DNA from: Symbiodinium natans
Lineage: Eukaryota; Sar; Dinophyceae; Suessiales; Symbiodiniaceae
Direction of reading: 5' to 3'
Assembly (NCBI GenBank): GCA_905221605.1
Contig: CAJNDS010002257.1
Location: forward strand, 1,355,284 to 1,419,283
Length of the DNA: 64,000 nt
The notes under the pieces were generated by a model. It was not told where the DNA came from and did no database searches. It saw nothing but the letters and a program-made list of their open reading frames with translations. Both the position numbers and the translations under genes were made by a program. This document shows positions 24,767 to 37,400 of the stretch, one piece after another (position 1 is the stretch's first letter; each line of letters starts with the position of its first letter).

Positions 24767-25224
24767 GCCATTCTAATTTTGAGGGCATGCGAAGCAACAC
24801 GCTTCTGTCCTACTTGGATTTTTTGCCTAACGGCAAAATGGGGGGTGCGAAGCACTCTCCCGCGATGTCTGTGGCCTCCGAGAAAAAATTGCGCAAGAAT
24901 CAGAACAGAGACCTTACAGTTGCAGAATCCATCAGTTGCAACATCCATGAACATCGACGTCTCAGCTGCAGTATTACAAAGTAAACCAAAACCTCTGGTC
25001 TCTAGAAGCCGCCAACGTCAAGCGTCAAACGATTCACAAATATATAGAAGCCGCAAGGGTCAAACGATTCACAACACTATAGAACAAGAAATATTCAGAA
25101 AACATACAAAAGCAAAATCAGAGACAAACAAAGAGCCAGAAAAGAGATCAGGAAAAATACAAAATAACGCAAACCATACCAAAAACAGTTTTGCACTCAA
25201 AAAGTACTTCAACAATATAAGCAA

Positions 25225-25356
25225 CTACTACTGCTACTGCTACTGCTACTGCTACTGCTACTGCTACTGCTACTGCTACTGCTGCTGCTGCTGCTACTGC
25301 TACTGCTACTGCTACTGCTACTGCTACTGCTACTGCTACTGCTACTGCTACTGCTA
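25225..25356 (+). repeat. CTACTG hexanucleotide repeat
   Basis: About 20 CTACTG units interrupted by a short CTG run. An open frame through it gives a Tyr-Cys repeat, which is a by-product of the microsatellite. Confidence 0.95.
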
Positions 25357-25839
25357 TTTTTTCATTCCAATCGCAGCCGGTCTCTCAGCTTAGCGTCAGG
25401 TACGTGGCAGCGCATTGCACCGGTGCTTCAAGAGCACTAGAACCACATGGGCAAGTCCCGCTACGAATAGCTGCAAACTTGCGGCCTACTCAACTTGTCA
25501 AGAGAATGGTGCACCAGTGCACCCTTCACTCGATCAAAAGAGTGCAAAATCAGATAAGTAGAAAGCGAAAACGTTTATCTCGTCAATGGACCGGCATCGA
25601 GATGAGAATGTATCGGTCATCAAAAGAATATAAAATCAGAACCAAATTCAAAAGAGATCTTGCGTATTCAGTGAAGCATTCAGTGAAGCATTCAGGATTC
25701 AGACACTCTTCTTTTTGTCCAAGTGGGGTCAAACACGACTGTGGCTTTGGCATCCGTGGCTGAATTGGTCTCAGCACCTTGCTGAAACGAGCCGAAGTCT
25801 GAGCACTCCCCGGCCACTACTGCGCTCACAGGTTCGGCC

Positions 25840-26079
25840 TCAGTGAGTCGGCCTGGAACAGGACAAGGGTGAGTCGGAGTCGCTCACTTCTGGTTGATGC
25901 TGAGAGCTTGACGCAGCACTGTCGCTTGGTCGCTCAGGTTCATGTTCAGGGTCCACAAACTGCCACTGATGCAGACGCAGTGCTGCCTCCTCTCTCCGAT
26001 GATCCTCTCGCTCTCCAAGAACGTTCTCCAAAACCTTAGCCACCTTCATAGGGAATTCATGTTCAAGGTTCGTAGCCAC
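25840..26079 (-). CDS. Possible exon, acidic C-terminal tail
   Basis: A minus-strand frame of 79 codons starting at the ATG at 26079. It reads through NLEHEFPMKVAKVLENVLGE to an acidic, serine-rich end containing PEVSDSDSPLS. The composition is protein-like, but no domain is recognised. An overlapping minus frame (26291-26046) in another phase is also open, so the 5' structure is unclear. Confidence 0.35.
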   Translation of the reverse strand: MATNLEHEFPMKVAKVLENVLGEREDHRREEAALRLHQWQFVDPEHEPERPSDSAASSSQHQPEVSDSDSPLSCSRPTH

Positions 26080-27215
26080 TGACGAAACTTGTTAAGCCTA
26101 AGCTGAGCTTGTGTCAAAGTTCGCTCCATGACGGTTCTCAACAATTCGAAACTGACAAGATGCACAACAAGCTTGAGCAAAAGAAAAGCATCTGGTGATC
26201 TTATATCGAAATGAGGTCCACTCGAAGTGTGCCTGAAGCGTGGATCAGCACAACTACACACCTGAACAGAGCAACGCTGTGGTGTACTCATGTCTTAAGA
26301 ACAAGGGTGGGAGAGGCGGGTGAAAATTCTTTCCTCAGCTTCTACTTAAGCCAAAGTATTGCTTGATGTTATGGATCTTGAAAGCTGACATGAAAAGACA
26401 AGTGCTTCCTTCAGAAAAATGAGACATCTGCTGGAGCGCCCTTTCAACACAAGGCTGGCATTGAGCTCTGCAAGACAAGTGAAGCCACTCAGAAGACAGC
26501 AAGTGAGGCAGACTCGGGTACAGCTGTTCGAGTCAAGCCGAGACAGGCGAGCCAACCCCATGTGGCCACCTCTCAGTTGCGGTTGGTGGCGTGCACGACT
26601 GTCATGTCGCTGCTCTTTCGTCAACTTGACATGCACATTGGAGATATGCCAGCGTAGGGAACGTCAGGCCACAGATATCACACGGAGCAGAGGGCAAGGC
26701 ATCCTTATTTCTAGGGGGGGGTTGCGTTCTGCCTGCGTGGCAGTCGGATCCTTTGTGATGTGTCTAAGATGTTTTTTTTTTTGGACTGACGCCTCTTTAC
26801 TACATCAGTAGCGCAGTAGGCCGGTCTTGTTGGGCTCGACATAACAGGTGAAACGAAGTCAGCGCGCTCAAACCACCAAACACACCACGCAACCACCCAA
26901 GAACCAAAGAAACAGAAGAAACAAAGCAAGCAAAGGCGCTGAACTACTAGGTAACCCCACGCACTCAGTATTCGAAGTCGTCGTTGAAGTCCCGGTGCAA
27001 TCATACAGCACAGAGCATGCGGGGAATCGCAAATTGCGACACTGCCAGATTCTCAAAACCACCATCATGTAGCAACTGGTGCGACATCATTCGAATCGAA
27101 CCGAGGTCATCACTCGATAGTCAGGATCCCGTACCCGTCGTCAAGGACAGATAACAGACCCGCAGTGGCAAAGGGATGTTACAGGTCAGACTCCCCAAAG
27201 GAGAGGAAAGACGTG

Positions 27216-28480
27216 CATATGCCCCATGGTGGTCAGCCAGTGGGGACTTAACAGCAAGAACTATCAAGGCAAGACCGGCCCAGGGCACTCCATGGTGGTC
27301 AGCCAGTGGAGCAGCCCCGAGCGAAAGGTCCTCCACTCACCCTGGCTTGCAGCTGCGCCCACCTGGATAGATGTCCGCGCACAAGCAAAGTCTCATCAGA
27401 CGGCCAGAGGGGAGGCCAAGCCTTCACTGCGTGAGTAGCTACAGCTACCGATTCCACCGTGAGCGTCATCAGTACGTTGCCAAACCCTTAAAAGCACAGA
27501 GTTTAAAGTGGCGACCGAAGACCCCCAGTCAAGACATCGCACACAAGGCCACACAGCTTTTGCGTTGGCCTGCGCATCAGTCTGCATCAGGTCCCTCCGA
27601 ACCCTAACCCGCGAGGTACGTCGGTGAGGAGATGGGAGGGCTCACATCACGTTTGCGTGCCGAAGCGCAAGGATCTGCAAGGGAAAACTGCGTTGATCCA
27701 ATCAGACCCATCAGGTTACAGCCAAGCAAGCGGCGAAACAGCTGTGCCGCCGCAGGCCAAGCACAGACGAGGAAGACCCTTTTGAAGGCCAGGTTAGTGC
27801 ACAGGTGCTCAATGGCTCCCTGCCATGGCAGTGGGTGTATATTCTCCACATAGAAGAAAGCACCGCAGTATTGGTCTTTCCAGCAACCGACCCGGCTGAC
27901 GGGGGCAGAGGAGAGGAAGACTGGGCAGTCTTACCTTGGACATAACACGATGAACAATCAAGGCAAGACCAGCCCAGAGTACTCCATGGAGGTCAGCCAG
28001 TGGAGCAGCCCCGAGCGAGAGGCTCTCCGCTCCATTAGGCTCACCGCAACGCCCACCCAGAAGGATGTCCCCGTCCCGACAAGTTGCATCAACCAGCCAG
28101 AAGGGAGGTCAATGCGCATCAGTAGCAACCGATTCCACTGGGGAAACACCAGTCCTTGCACATAGCGGAGCAGTGGACCTCAGGGTTTGCCAATGTTGCA
28201 CGAATCCTTCCTTCTGCAAGGCAAGGAACGGCAGGGTCAACTACAAGGGCCGAGGGCTCAGGCACCTTGAAATTGTACACCTCACCACATTCGCCGAAGC
28301 CGGTTGGGGTGCCATGGAAACTTCCTATTACAAGCGTCCGTGCGCCCCATGGTGGTCAGCCACTGGGGACTTGCAAGTGAGCACTGCAGACCAGCCCAGG
28401 GCTCCCCATGGTCAGCCAGTAGGGCAGCCGCGAGCCGCAGCCAAGAGCAGCAGGATCCCTGGAGGCTCCCAGGACGGAAG
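27216..28480. repeat. Three diverged copies of a roughly 115-150 bp repeat
   Basis: Copies lie at about 27216-27376, 27957-28070 and 28340-28480. Shared blocks include GGTCAGCCAGTGGAGCAGCC, CCCCGAGCGA and CCCATGGTGGTCAGCCA. Spacing is irregular and divergence moderate, so this is an old dispersed or segmentally duplicated unit. Frames across it differ between copies, which argues against coding. Confidence 0.75.
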
Positions 28481-28664
28481 CCATTGAGTAGCGACAGCCA
28501 CCGATTCAGATGATACAGTCCAGTGGTCCCACCCATGCAATCAGGTGGGTGTGAGAGATTATTGCCAAGGGCCTTCCCAATCAGGGCGTGGGCGGTAGCC
28601 CGCAGAGACAGTATGGGCCCGTCTTCCTGACACTTGTTGCAACTCCTCCTCGCTAACCCCCCAC

Positions 28665-29336
28665 TCAGGGATGCCAGTTGGGATGGAGCCCTATGTGCCG
28701 TTTCATTGAGGCTTGGGCTGCATGCCACATCGTCCGGATGGCGTCCTGTATTTGCCGATATTGCACCACACCTTCGTCCCGATACTGAAAGGGGAAGATG
28801 GTAAGCGCGGCAGCAAGGGCCGAGGGCTCGGGCTCCTTGGGAGTGCCATGGCAGTACAGCTTGAACCAGAAGCTGTTGAGTTGCTGCTTAGTTGGACGCT
28901 TGGATCTTGCGAGCCCCTTGAGGGCAGCCCAATGAGCAGTGGCAGCATCATACCACGCATTCCTGGAACATTGGGGTCCGTGCCTAGCAGGTGTTGTGCT
29001 GAGTCCTTTCCAATGCTCATCGTCAATGACCGACAGCCGAAAAGGAGCAGCAACATCAACTTCTCGCAAGGCCGCAAGGTCAGTAGTTCGCAGTTCAGAG
29101 AAACGCCAATCGTGCACCTTCGCCTCTGGTTCGTCCGCTTCCTCTGGTAGCGACTTCCTATCATATTGCAGCCAAACAGGAAGAACATGGAAACGAACCG
29201 GAACCGCTGAACCGAACCGACCCCGAACCGACCCCGAACCGAACCGCTGAAAACCTAACTTTACGGAAACGCAGCGAACCGCACGTTTCATAAAAGCCGC
29301 CGAACCGAGAACCGCAACTACCGAGTCTCCAGCCAC
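28665..29336 (-). CDS. Unrecognised open frame, protein-like C-terminal part
   Basis: A 223-codon minus-strand frame. The first 50 codons cross the CCGAACCGA repeat at 29198-29250 and are probably not authentic. From about codon 60 onward the composition is protein-like and acidic-then-basic, with a Trp/Ala-rich helical stretch (AWYDAATAHWAALKGLARS) and a later FPFQYRDEGVVQYRQIQDAI. No family is recognised. Minus-strand frames further upstream (30112-29768 and 30315-30070) may belong to the same decayed gene or element. Confidence 0.4.
   Translation of the reverse strand: MAGDSVVAVLGSAAFMKRAVRCVSVKLGFQRFGSGSVRGRFGSAVPVRFHVLPVWLQYDRKSLPEEADEPEAKVHDWRFSELRTTDLAALREVDVAAPFRLSVIDDEHWKGLSTTPARHGPQCSRNAWYDAATAHWAALKGLARSKRPTKQQLNSFWFKLYCHGTPKEPEPSALAAALTIFPFQYRDEGVVQYRQIQDAIRTMWHAAQASMKRHIGLHPNWHP
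29198..29250. repeat. CCGAACCGA minisatellite
   Basis: Irregular CCGAACCGA/CCCCGAACCGA units, about 50 bp, overlapping the beginning of the minus-strand frame ending at 28665. Confidence 0.8.
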
Positions 29337-31006
29337 CCACTGCCACCTGACTCACCCCAAACATGAACATGTGTAATCACTGCGAACACACACCACACAC
29401 ACACATACACGTGTATGTGTTCTTCACGGTGCCAGGTCCTCCATCGATGCGGAAGACACAGGTTCCGTGCCGGAAGAGACACTGTACACAGCCGGCAAGG
29501 CTCGGAGTGATCCTGTGGTCGGATTCGGGAAAGTCCACAACAATGGGCAGTCCGGCAGTGCGCTCCAGGGGGCCTGTTTTGGTGGGACTCAAATGCGAGC
29601 AGGAGCGCACCCAGCCAATAATCCGGGTCAGAGTAGCACATCATGGCCGGAAAGCTAGCGTTGATGACGCTCGGCATATCCGCCACTGCGAAGAAAGGAT
29701 CTGCAATATACTGGGCAGTGGTCAGGAAACCATACCCTACCAGAGACTCCGAGAGCTTTGCTTTTCTCTAACTGCGGAACCGGGCATGCCAACATATTCG
29801 CAAGGTCAGCGCTCCCACAATCGAAGGCATTGCGCAATGATGGGGTCGTAGACCTTTAGAAGACGCCGGAAAAGTCTCAGGCAAATGAAGAAGGGTGTCT
29901 GCGATTTGTATCAACGCGTCCGAATCCTGCAGCTGGTGTAAGCCATTTAACAACTCTTCACAGGTCCTGTGTGCACGAAGCTGCTGGCAATGTGTCGTGA
30001 GATGATTCGAGTCACGATGGGGACCAGGCCAGGGGGAGGCACAGGAGATCTGCAATGGGCTCTGCTGGTTCAGGTGCATGGACGTCCCTGGCCCGCTCCG
30101 GAGATGCAACACGTGGTGGGGTCTGGGGCTAGGAGAACACGTACTCCCGGTGGTGGGTTCCCAATGTTGCCGCTACGGCTGGGAGGGGCCGATGGGGTAC
30201 TGCCTGTCGTCACACTAGTTTCCACAGAAGTGGAACAAAGCCAACTGAGAGTCCGCGGTTGCGCTCGTGTCAGAGTTCCGGCACACCAGCTCGCCGGCTC
30301 TCCTGGAAGTGCCACAGGCCTGGTCCATGGCGTGGTTCATCGCTTTGGTGTTGTGCAACCCTCCGCATCGAGGCTGGCTCCCGCAGGCACAGGGCTGTTT
30401 CTCGGAGCCACATCAATCGCAGTGAGGTCTGTGTGCCAAGCAATAGGCGGCATCCTAATTTTCGTGTTCCCTAGCAAATAGGTGAGGTATTTGTATTTAG
30501 CCACTCCGCTGCAACCAGCTCTTGGTTTACCGTTGGTAAGAACATCTTAGAAGACACATCCCTGGTTGACATGCTGGGTCTCCAAGGCAGAAATTGAAAG
30601 GAGCTTTGAAGCACACCATTACCCAGAGCAAGTAGCAGTAAAGCGTGCCGGCACACCTGTCGCGGTCAGCCAGGCACTTATACCTGGCCAATCTGCTTGC
30701 TTCATCAAGTTTGTCCAAAGGCGCAGTCTTCTCTTACATCTGAGTCAATTAATGTTCCTAAATGGAGTCGACCACAGTTTGCGGCGTGTTGCTGGCAAGC
30801 CAAAACTGCCTTGCTGGTCACTTTGCAAGAGGGTGGTAGATGTGGCATACCGGTGTTCATTGCTCCTATTCCCTGAAAAGCTCCGCACTTGCCCTGCTTT
30901 TGACAGATAAGCAGCACAGCCACTTTGTGAACCAACACACACTACCAAGAGTTGGCCAGCATGAGCATCGTCAAGTCGAAGCCTTTAGAGATTGCTGCAA
31001 TCCTGT

Positions 31007-31011
31007 AAGTA
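31007..31011. repeat. Target-site duplication (left)
   Basis: AAGTA directly before the 5' LTR matches AAGTA at 40456-40460 directly after the 3' LTR. Five base pairs is the usual copia target duplication. Confidence 0.95.
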
Positions 31012-31409
31012 TGTGAAAGTTCCTGTCTAAGGACATGTTAACTTTGTTGTCCTGCATGCTGGCTCAGAGTTGTGTGTGTAGTTGTAAGAACTCCGTAGTT
31101 GTGCCTTGGAGGCTCGACGGGAGTGCTGCTTTTAAGTGGGAAAGCCTTTTGAAGTGCTTGAGTTGTAGGGATGTGTGTCTGGAAGCTGTAGAAGTGACTG
31201 TGCACGTTTTTGCTTGCTTTAGGTGTAGTTGGGTAGGTCCCGAGAACTCCCACTGACGTTTGAGTTTGTTTTGTGGCTGTGGAGAACACGTGGCAGAGCA
31301 GAGTTTTCACCTGTGTGTAAAGAGTTTCACTGACGAAGCCTCCGGCTTATGACTTTGGCTCAAGTCGTGAGAAAAAGAGGGTTCAGCGCGCTGCTGCTGT
31401 GTTTTCACA
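31012..31409 (+). repeat. 5' LTR
   Basis: 398 bp, TG to CA. Compared with the 3' LTR it has one GT dinucleotide fewer near 31078, one GC dinucleotide more near 31390, and substitutions at about 31087 and 31355. As the upstream LTR it should hold the promoter, although no TATA box is obvious. Bases 31354-31364 match the 3' end of the dinoflagellate spliced leader. Confidence 0.96.
31354..31364 (+). promoter_or_regulatory. Spliced-leader-like motif in LTR
   Basis: TTTGGCTCAAG is identical to the last 11 bases of the 22-nt dinoflagellate trans-spliced leader. The 3' LTR copy (40402-40412) has one change. It may be a fossil of a trans-spliced transcript that was reverse transcribed into the LTR, or it may be chance. 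Confidence 0.4.
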
Positions 31410-31424
31410 TGGTAGCGGAGCGTG
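31410..31424 (+). promoter_or_regulatory. Primer-binding site
   Basis: TGGTAGCGGAGCG starts immediately after the 5' LTR. TGGTA is the complement of a tRNA 3' end, and the rest resembles the acceptor stem of initiator methionine tRNA (typical copia sites read TGGTATCAGAGC or TGGTAGCAGAG). The exact tRNA is not identified. Confidence 0.7.
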
Positions 31425-31452
31425 TGTAGCACGCTCGTAGAAACTAGAAGCC

Positions 31453-34400
31453 ATGGCTGACCCCGGGCTGTCGACCCCTGTGCCTGAAGACGAAGACGAC
31501 GAAGCTTTGTTTGGCCCCGGTGGTGCCCAGGACGGGCAACAACCGCCAACACAACCCCCTGGAGCTTCTGCTCCAGCGGGAGGACCCGCCACGGTCGTCG
31601 GACTTGACCCTCAACTCCAGCAGATGATGGTCCAGATGATGCAGAGTCAGCAAATGATGATGCAGAATCAGCAACAGACACTTCAAGTTCTGGTGGCAAA
31701 GATGGAGGCCGACGAGAGAAGGAGACGTGAGCAGGAAGCATTGTCGGCAGCTGTGAGCAACCCATTTGGGGGTGCTTCAAGTGCAGCAGCTGCTGGAAGT
31801 CCCACGGCAAAGGCTTCTGCTCCTCCACCGGCACCATCACAGAACCTGCATGTTGGAAGTAACCGTGCAGAGAAGTATCTGCCAGCATTGCCGCTCATCG
31901 ATAATGTGTCGATGGGAAAAGGGCGTGTGAGAGAGCTGGAGGAGTACCATCGGTGGTGCGAGGTGCTTGCTTCCTGGCTGGCGTTGATAGACGACAACTA
32001 TGTCAATGAGTTGCGCCAGGCAATGACGCATGACCGTGAGATCAAGCAGTCTGACATGGCAGTTCCGGTAGCATCGCGTTCGGCAAGGTTGTTTTACTAC
32101 CTGCAACAAAGTCTGCAGAAGTTCGAACGTGGGATGGAACTGGTGAGAAGCACGTCGATGCGTCAAGGACAAGCTGCTTGTGGTTATGAGGTGATGCGTC
32201 AAATGCACCAGACCTTCAGCATTGTCTCTCGCATGGAGGCCATTGCTGTGAGAGATGAAGCCCTTCGCCTAACTTCGAAGGCGAGTTCGTACAAGCGACC
32301 GCTTGACTGCGTCCGCTTCCTTGAGGACGAGCTTGGGAAGGTAGACCAGAAGCTGCATCGGTTCCCTGAACTGAGGCTTGGAGCATCTGATCGTTCAACC
32401 CTTCTTCTTCAATCTGTCAGCCCAGAGTGTAGGCATTACGTTGTCCTGCATGGGAAGTCTGGGGGCTGGGAGGAACTGGTTGAAAGCATCCGGTTCTACG
32501 AGGAGCAAACCCGATTGTGTGATGCCGGTTCGCTGAATGCAGTTGGGGAGCGCGGCCTCTGCTGGAACTGTGGCAAATCAGGCCATATGAGTTGGCAGTG
32601 CCCCGACAAGAGCTCTGGAAAAGGGAAGAAGAGGGATGAACCGAAAGGTGGAAAGCCTTCTGGTTCCAAGAATCGAGAGAAGAGCCCTAAAGGGAAGGGC
32701 AAAGGCAAAGGGAAGACAGACAAAGGAAAGGGTGGAAAGCCCAAGGGGAAGCCAAAGAACAAAGGAAAGCCCAAGGGCCGAGCTGTGGAAGACGAGCAGT
32801 CTGATCAGGTGATGGCAATGCGGTCTCATCATCTGAGTGGCTTGGGTCCGGGGACAAGAACTAATGAGCCCAATGAAGCTGAGCCCCCTCGTCTCACCAT
32901 GACGAACGGAGAGATCGAGAGACTGAACCAGTCATCCTCTAGGAATAGCTCTTTCGCATGGCTCATTGATAGTGGAGCCACCTGCCACGTGTTGTCAGAG
33001 AGTGCGTTGGGTTTTTACGAAGTCGTCAAGGAGCATTCGGGACCTCTTCCTGTGCTCATGAGTGCTAGCGATACGCCCATGGAATGTGTCAAGTTGGTTG
33101 ACATTCGGGTGAAGTTTGGGAAGTTGGGGCCCGTAGTGCTTCAACAGGTCTTGGTTTGCAAGATTGGTTTCAACGTAGTCAGTTCTTGGCAAGCATCCCT
33201 TTCGGGATGGAGTACCTGGCTCACCTCAGAGCCTGGAGCAAGCTGCTTGGTGAAGCAGACGGAACGAGGTTCCTCGATGTGGGTGCCTTTGGTTCGTGAA
33301 GCCAGGAGCTGGTGGGCGTTGGCTAAGGAGATTGGCCCGACCAAGGCAAAGCCGAAAGGAAGAAGAAGCAAAGGGGACTCACCCAAGCCGGGGTGGAGCC
33401 CGAACGACGACGCGATGGAAGTGGATAAGGTGCAGAAGAAGGCACCGCCCAACGTAGGAAGAGCATTGGAGGTGACACCTTTTAAGTTTTTGCTGCGAGC
33501 ATTTTCAGTGAAGCAACATGTGGGGGAACATGAGCTGCATGAGCATGTTTTTCAGGAGCGTTTGAGTGGATGTGAGCATGCTGCAGTTGCAAAAGTAGGA
33601 GTAGACCTGGAAACCCCACCCTCTGCATGTTGTGCTGAAGCTTTATGTTCCGCCGCAGCTGTTTTGCTTAAGTCTGCAAGCAACACGTCTTTGGAGAAGC
33701 AAACCAGTAGGGACACACGCTGTGGAGACAAGGGTTTTGAGTGCGTAGGGGTAGGGCCTGTGCCGCTCCAGCCTCAGAGTGTTTGCATTAGGAGTAGGAG
33801 TGTCTTGCGTGTAGGACGTAGGAGTGACTTGCACCCCAGCGCTTGTGTGCCTGAGTGTTTGTTGGGACAGAGTGAAGAGAGGAAGTGTGCCTTTCGGAGC
33901 TTGCGTTGGCCAGGAGTGTTTCTGAAAGCATTGCTGGTGTTGTGTGCTCTAGGAGTGTTTTGCTCAAAGCCTGGAGCCTTTGTAAGGGACCTTGGAAAGG
34001 ATGGAGCTTCCGGAAGCCTCGCCTCCGCTCTGTCTTGTGAACTCCCAAAGTGGGAGTGTGGCCCAGGTGGAAGCCTTTTCGACGAGCATGATTGCTCGTC
34101 TTGCGCACCGTTTCGAGGAGGAAGGTCAGCTGTCTCTTTCGAGGCAGCTTCTCCAAAACATCGACCTTTTTACCTCGACCCCTGGCTCGGTCGAACGGCT
34201 GTTGGGGATTCCAGCCTGCCTTGGGGAGTTGGAGACACAGGAGTTGGTGATCAATACAAGCGGCATTCCGGTGAAGCAACCTATGCTCATTGCCGAGCTG
34301 CGAGCCATTGCTGCTCCGACGGTGGACCAGTCGGTTTTGACGGACACCCTCGTCGAGGAGCACGACCGTCGTGCAGAGTATGCAAGGTATGGCTATGTTT

Positions 34401-37400
34401 TGACCACCATGGGGGTGGTAGTCGCCGATGTGAGTGCTACCATCCGCCAACCGCACCTTCCATGCGAGCAAAGGGGGTACTGGCGCAACAATCAGGTTGG
34501 CATCCAGCTCACCTTGAAGAAATTCCTTCTGTACCTGGAGGCGATTCGAGAGTTGCGGTGCCATCCTGCTCAATACCAGTTGTTCGAGGCAGGGCTAGCA
34601 AGCATTCTGCCAAACGAGCTCAAGGTCGAGCGTGTGCCGGCTGCCGACTTGAGAGCGCTTTTGGCGGACGTGCTCGTCCAGAGCAACCGCCGGGTGACTT
34701 TGGCTGCTCAACCGCCAACTATAATACCGGATGTTGCACCATCCGCGTCGGGTGGCACGGCACCGCCTCTTCACAAAAGTGCCCCAGCTCCACCTCCTTC
34801 GGGGTGGGCTTTGCTCAACCAAGCGCGTGCAAAAGCCGAGGCAATGATTCGATTGCATGCCGACATGAAGAGAGCTGCAACAGCCGAGGTGGCTCCATCA
34901 TCGTCGACGGGCCCCGCTTTTCCACCAGGGCCTCCGGCTTTCTTGCCGTTCAGCCCTCCTTCCCCGCTTACGCCGTCCGTCTTTTCCTATGCTCCATCTT
35001 CGGCACCAGGCACGCCTATGGAAGCAGGCATGCCTCTAACTCCGCCTCCTCTACCTCCTCCATCTTGGGCACCAGGCACGCCTATGGAAGCAAGCCTGCC
35101 TATACCTCCGCCTCCTCTACCTCCTCCATCGACACCGCACCCAGATACATTGAGGGAGCTTGCGGGCGAGGTTCCAATGGAGGTCGAGACGCCGATGACG
35201 CCCGTGGAGGCATTCGGTGCCCCTGGGACCCCTATGGACGTGAGTTCCGAGGTCCCAATGGAGCCAATGGTCGGTGGCATTGGAAGTCCGGGGAGCGCTT
35301 CTCCTTTGACCCCGCCGGCAGAGACGAGTATGGTGGTTCCAAACCCACCTATGGACAATTCGGATGTGGGAGACTCTGGCTCCGAGATGGATTGATATGC
35401 TTGGGTATGGGCCCTGAGGGCCTAAAAGCCGGGCATGAGTTGCTCCGATCTTCGCCGCAATGCACAAAATTGGTAGGAGTAGGTCTGAAAGCCCTGCTGT
35501 TTGCAGTAGGAGACTGGCTGTGTGCATTAGGAGGTAGGGTAGGAGCGTTTGAGTGCTTGGTAGGTGACTGTGAGTGCAGCCTGCCTGCCGCGAATGGGTC
35601 TGCACACTGTCCCTCTGTGCCCAGGTCTTCATGGAAAGGAAGCAGTGCCTTGGCTTTAGGGTTGGTTCTGGGTTTGGTTTTCAGAGGTTGGCTGCGTAGG
35701 TGCGTGAAGCTTGTGAGTGTGCGCCGTAGGAGTAGGCTGAAGTTTGTGCGTGTAACTTTGGTAGGACGTGTGCCACGTAGGTCTTGGAGTGTTGTGCGCC
35801 GCCTGTTGTTTTTGCGTGGCGTGCTTGCTTGTGAGTTGAAAGCTGAGCCTACGGGCGAGGAAGCAAAAGGGCCAATGATGAAACGTTGGCGTGCCTTGAA
35901 GAAGTGGGCCTTGTGTGGGCTTGGGTCCCTGCGGGGGTCCGAGCAAAAGAAGGCCGTGGCACGTTCTGAGGCCCTGCGTATGCTTGCTGGTTTGCCGACC
36001 CCGGTTGTTGTGAATTCGGAGTCGGAGGAAGAGTTGATTCCTGATCCGTTGGAAGCTGAACTTGCGAAACCCAGCGGAAGTGAACCCCCTAGGCCCTCCG
36101 ATGTTCGAAAGAAACCCCGTGTGGAGAATGTTCCCTCAGGTGAACCGGGTGCCCTGAGTTCCCCGGAGGTGGTGAGCGATGCTCTGGATCCTGAGGTTCC
36201 GGTCTATTTGACCTCGGAGCGGCTGAAGGCGCACCGAAATAAGGGCCACCAACCTTATCTTAGTTGCTGTGACACATGTCAAAGCGCTAGAGGGAGAGTG
36301 CCGGCTCGTAGGAAGCACATGAAACACCACCACGGACCCGGAGAGTTGCAAGTCGACTTTGGATTTTTCGGAAAGAATGTTCGTTTCCTTCTCATGGTTC
36401 ATGTGGTGTCGGGGTACATACATACCGTGGTCTTAGGACCTGAGGATGAAGTGCCCGCTGTATCGGTTTGCAAAGCCTTTACGGAAATGGGATTGAGTGG
36501 ATTGGACATTGTTGTCCACGGGGACCAAGAAAATCTCCTCGAGAGTGTTTTCCGCAATGCAGCGAAACACCGGACATTCGGGGGGAGGTCAATGCACTGG
36601 GTCCCGTTCGCGATAAACAGACCTCAAGCGAAGGGCATCGTTGAACGCCATGTTTGCCTTGTGAAAGAAGCGTTCTGGTCTGTTTGGCTGGGCTTAGAAG
36701 AGCGTGTAGGTGAAAAGTTGCCTCTAGGGAGCCATCTGTTTGTTGAGGCCATGAGGTACTCTGTGAGGATGCATAACTTGTTTCATGTGTCCAAGGAACA
36801 CAGCACGCCGTTGGAGAGACTGCGTGGGTCGACAGTTCAGCCAGTGAAGAGCTGTGAGTTTGGGGTTGTGGGCTTTGGGAAGCCTCAGAAGGACTACCCA
36901 GAGCACCGCGGAAAGCGCTTGGTGAGGGCACTCTATGTAGGACCTCACGGTGCTAATGGATCCGGGATTCGGGTCTTTGTTCCAATAGGTATTGGAAAGC
37001 CCCCTCGTTTGGAAATCTTCAGCTCTTTTCGTGCCAAAGATCCAGTGGAGTTTGACAAAGCTGCTTTGCGTGACCTTCGAGGTAATAAGGAAGACCCTGA
37101 AAGACCCATCAAGTTCGATGTTCCAATCGATGGTCCGAGTCCGCCGCTTGATTCCCCAAATATCCCTGAAGGAAGTCTTGAGTTTCCTGTTGAACGCACC
37201 GAACCACCTGCTCTTGAGGGCCCTGAAGCAATGGAAGAAGAAGGAGAGTTGGATGGGTATTCTCCGGATTTTTCGGACGTGCCTGAAGAAACAGGCATGG
37301 AGGTTGAGCCTCCCGGAGGCGTAGGTCTTGAGGACCTCGACGCCCCTATGGATCCAGGAGAAGACGATGCCATGGAAGAGGGCCTGACGTGGCTCTATGA

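Noticed and set aside
24680-25393. 237-codon frame with a Tyr-Cys repeat
   Set aside because: The repeat comes from the CTACTG microsatellite, and the rest has no protein-like composition.
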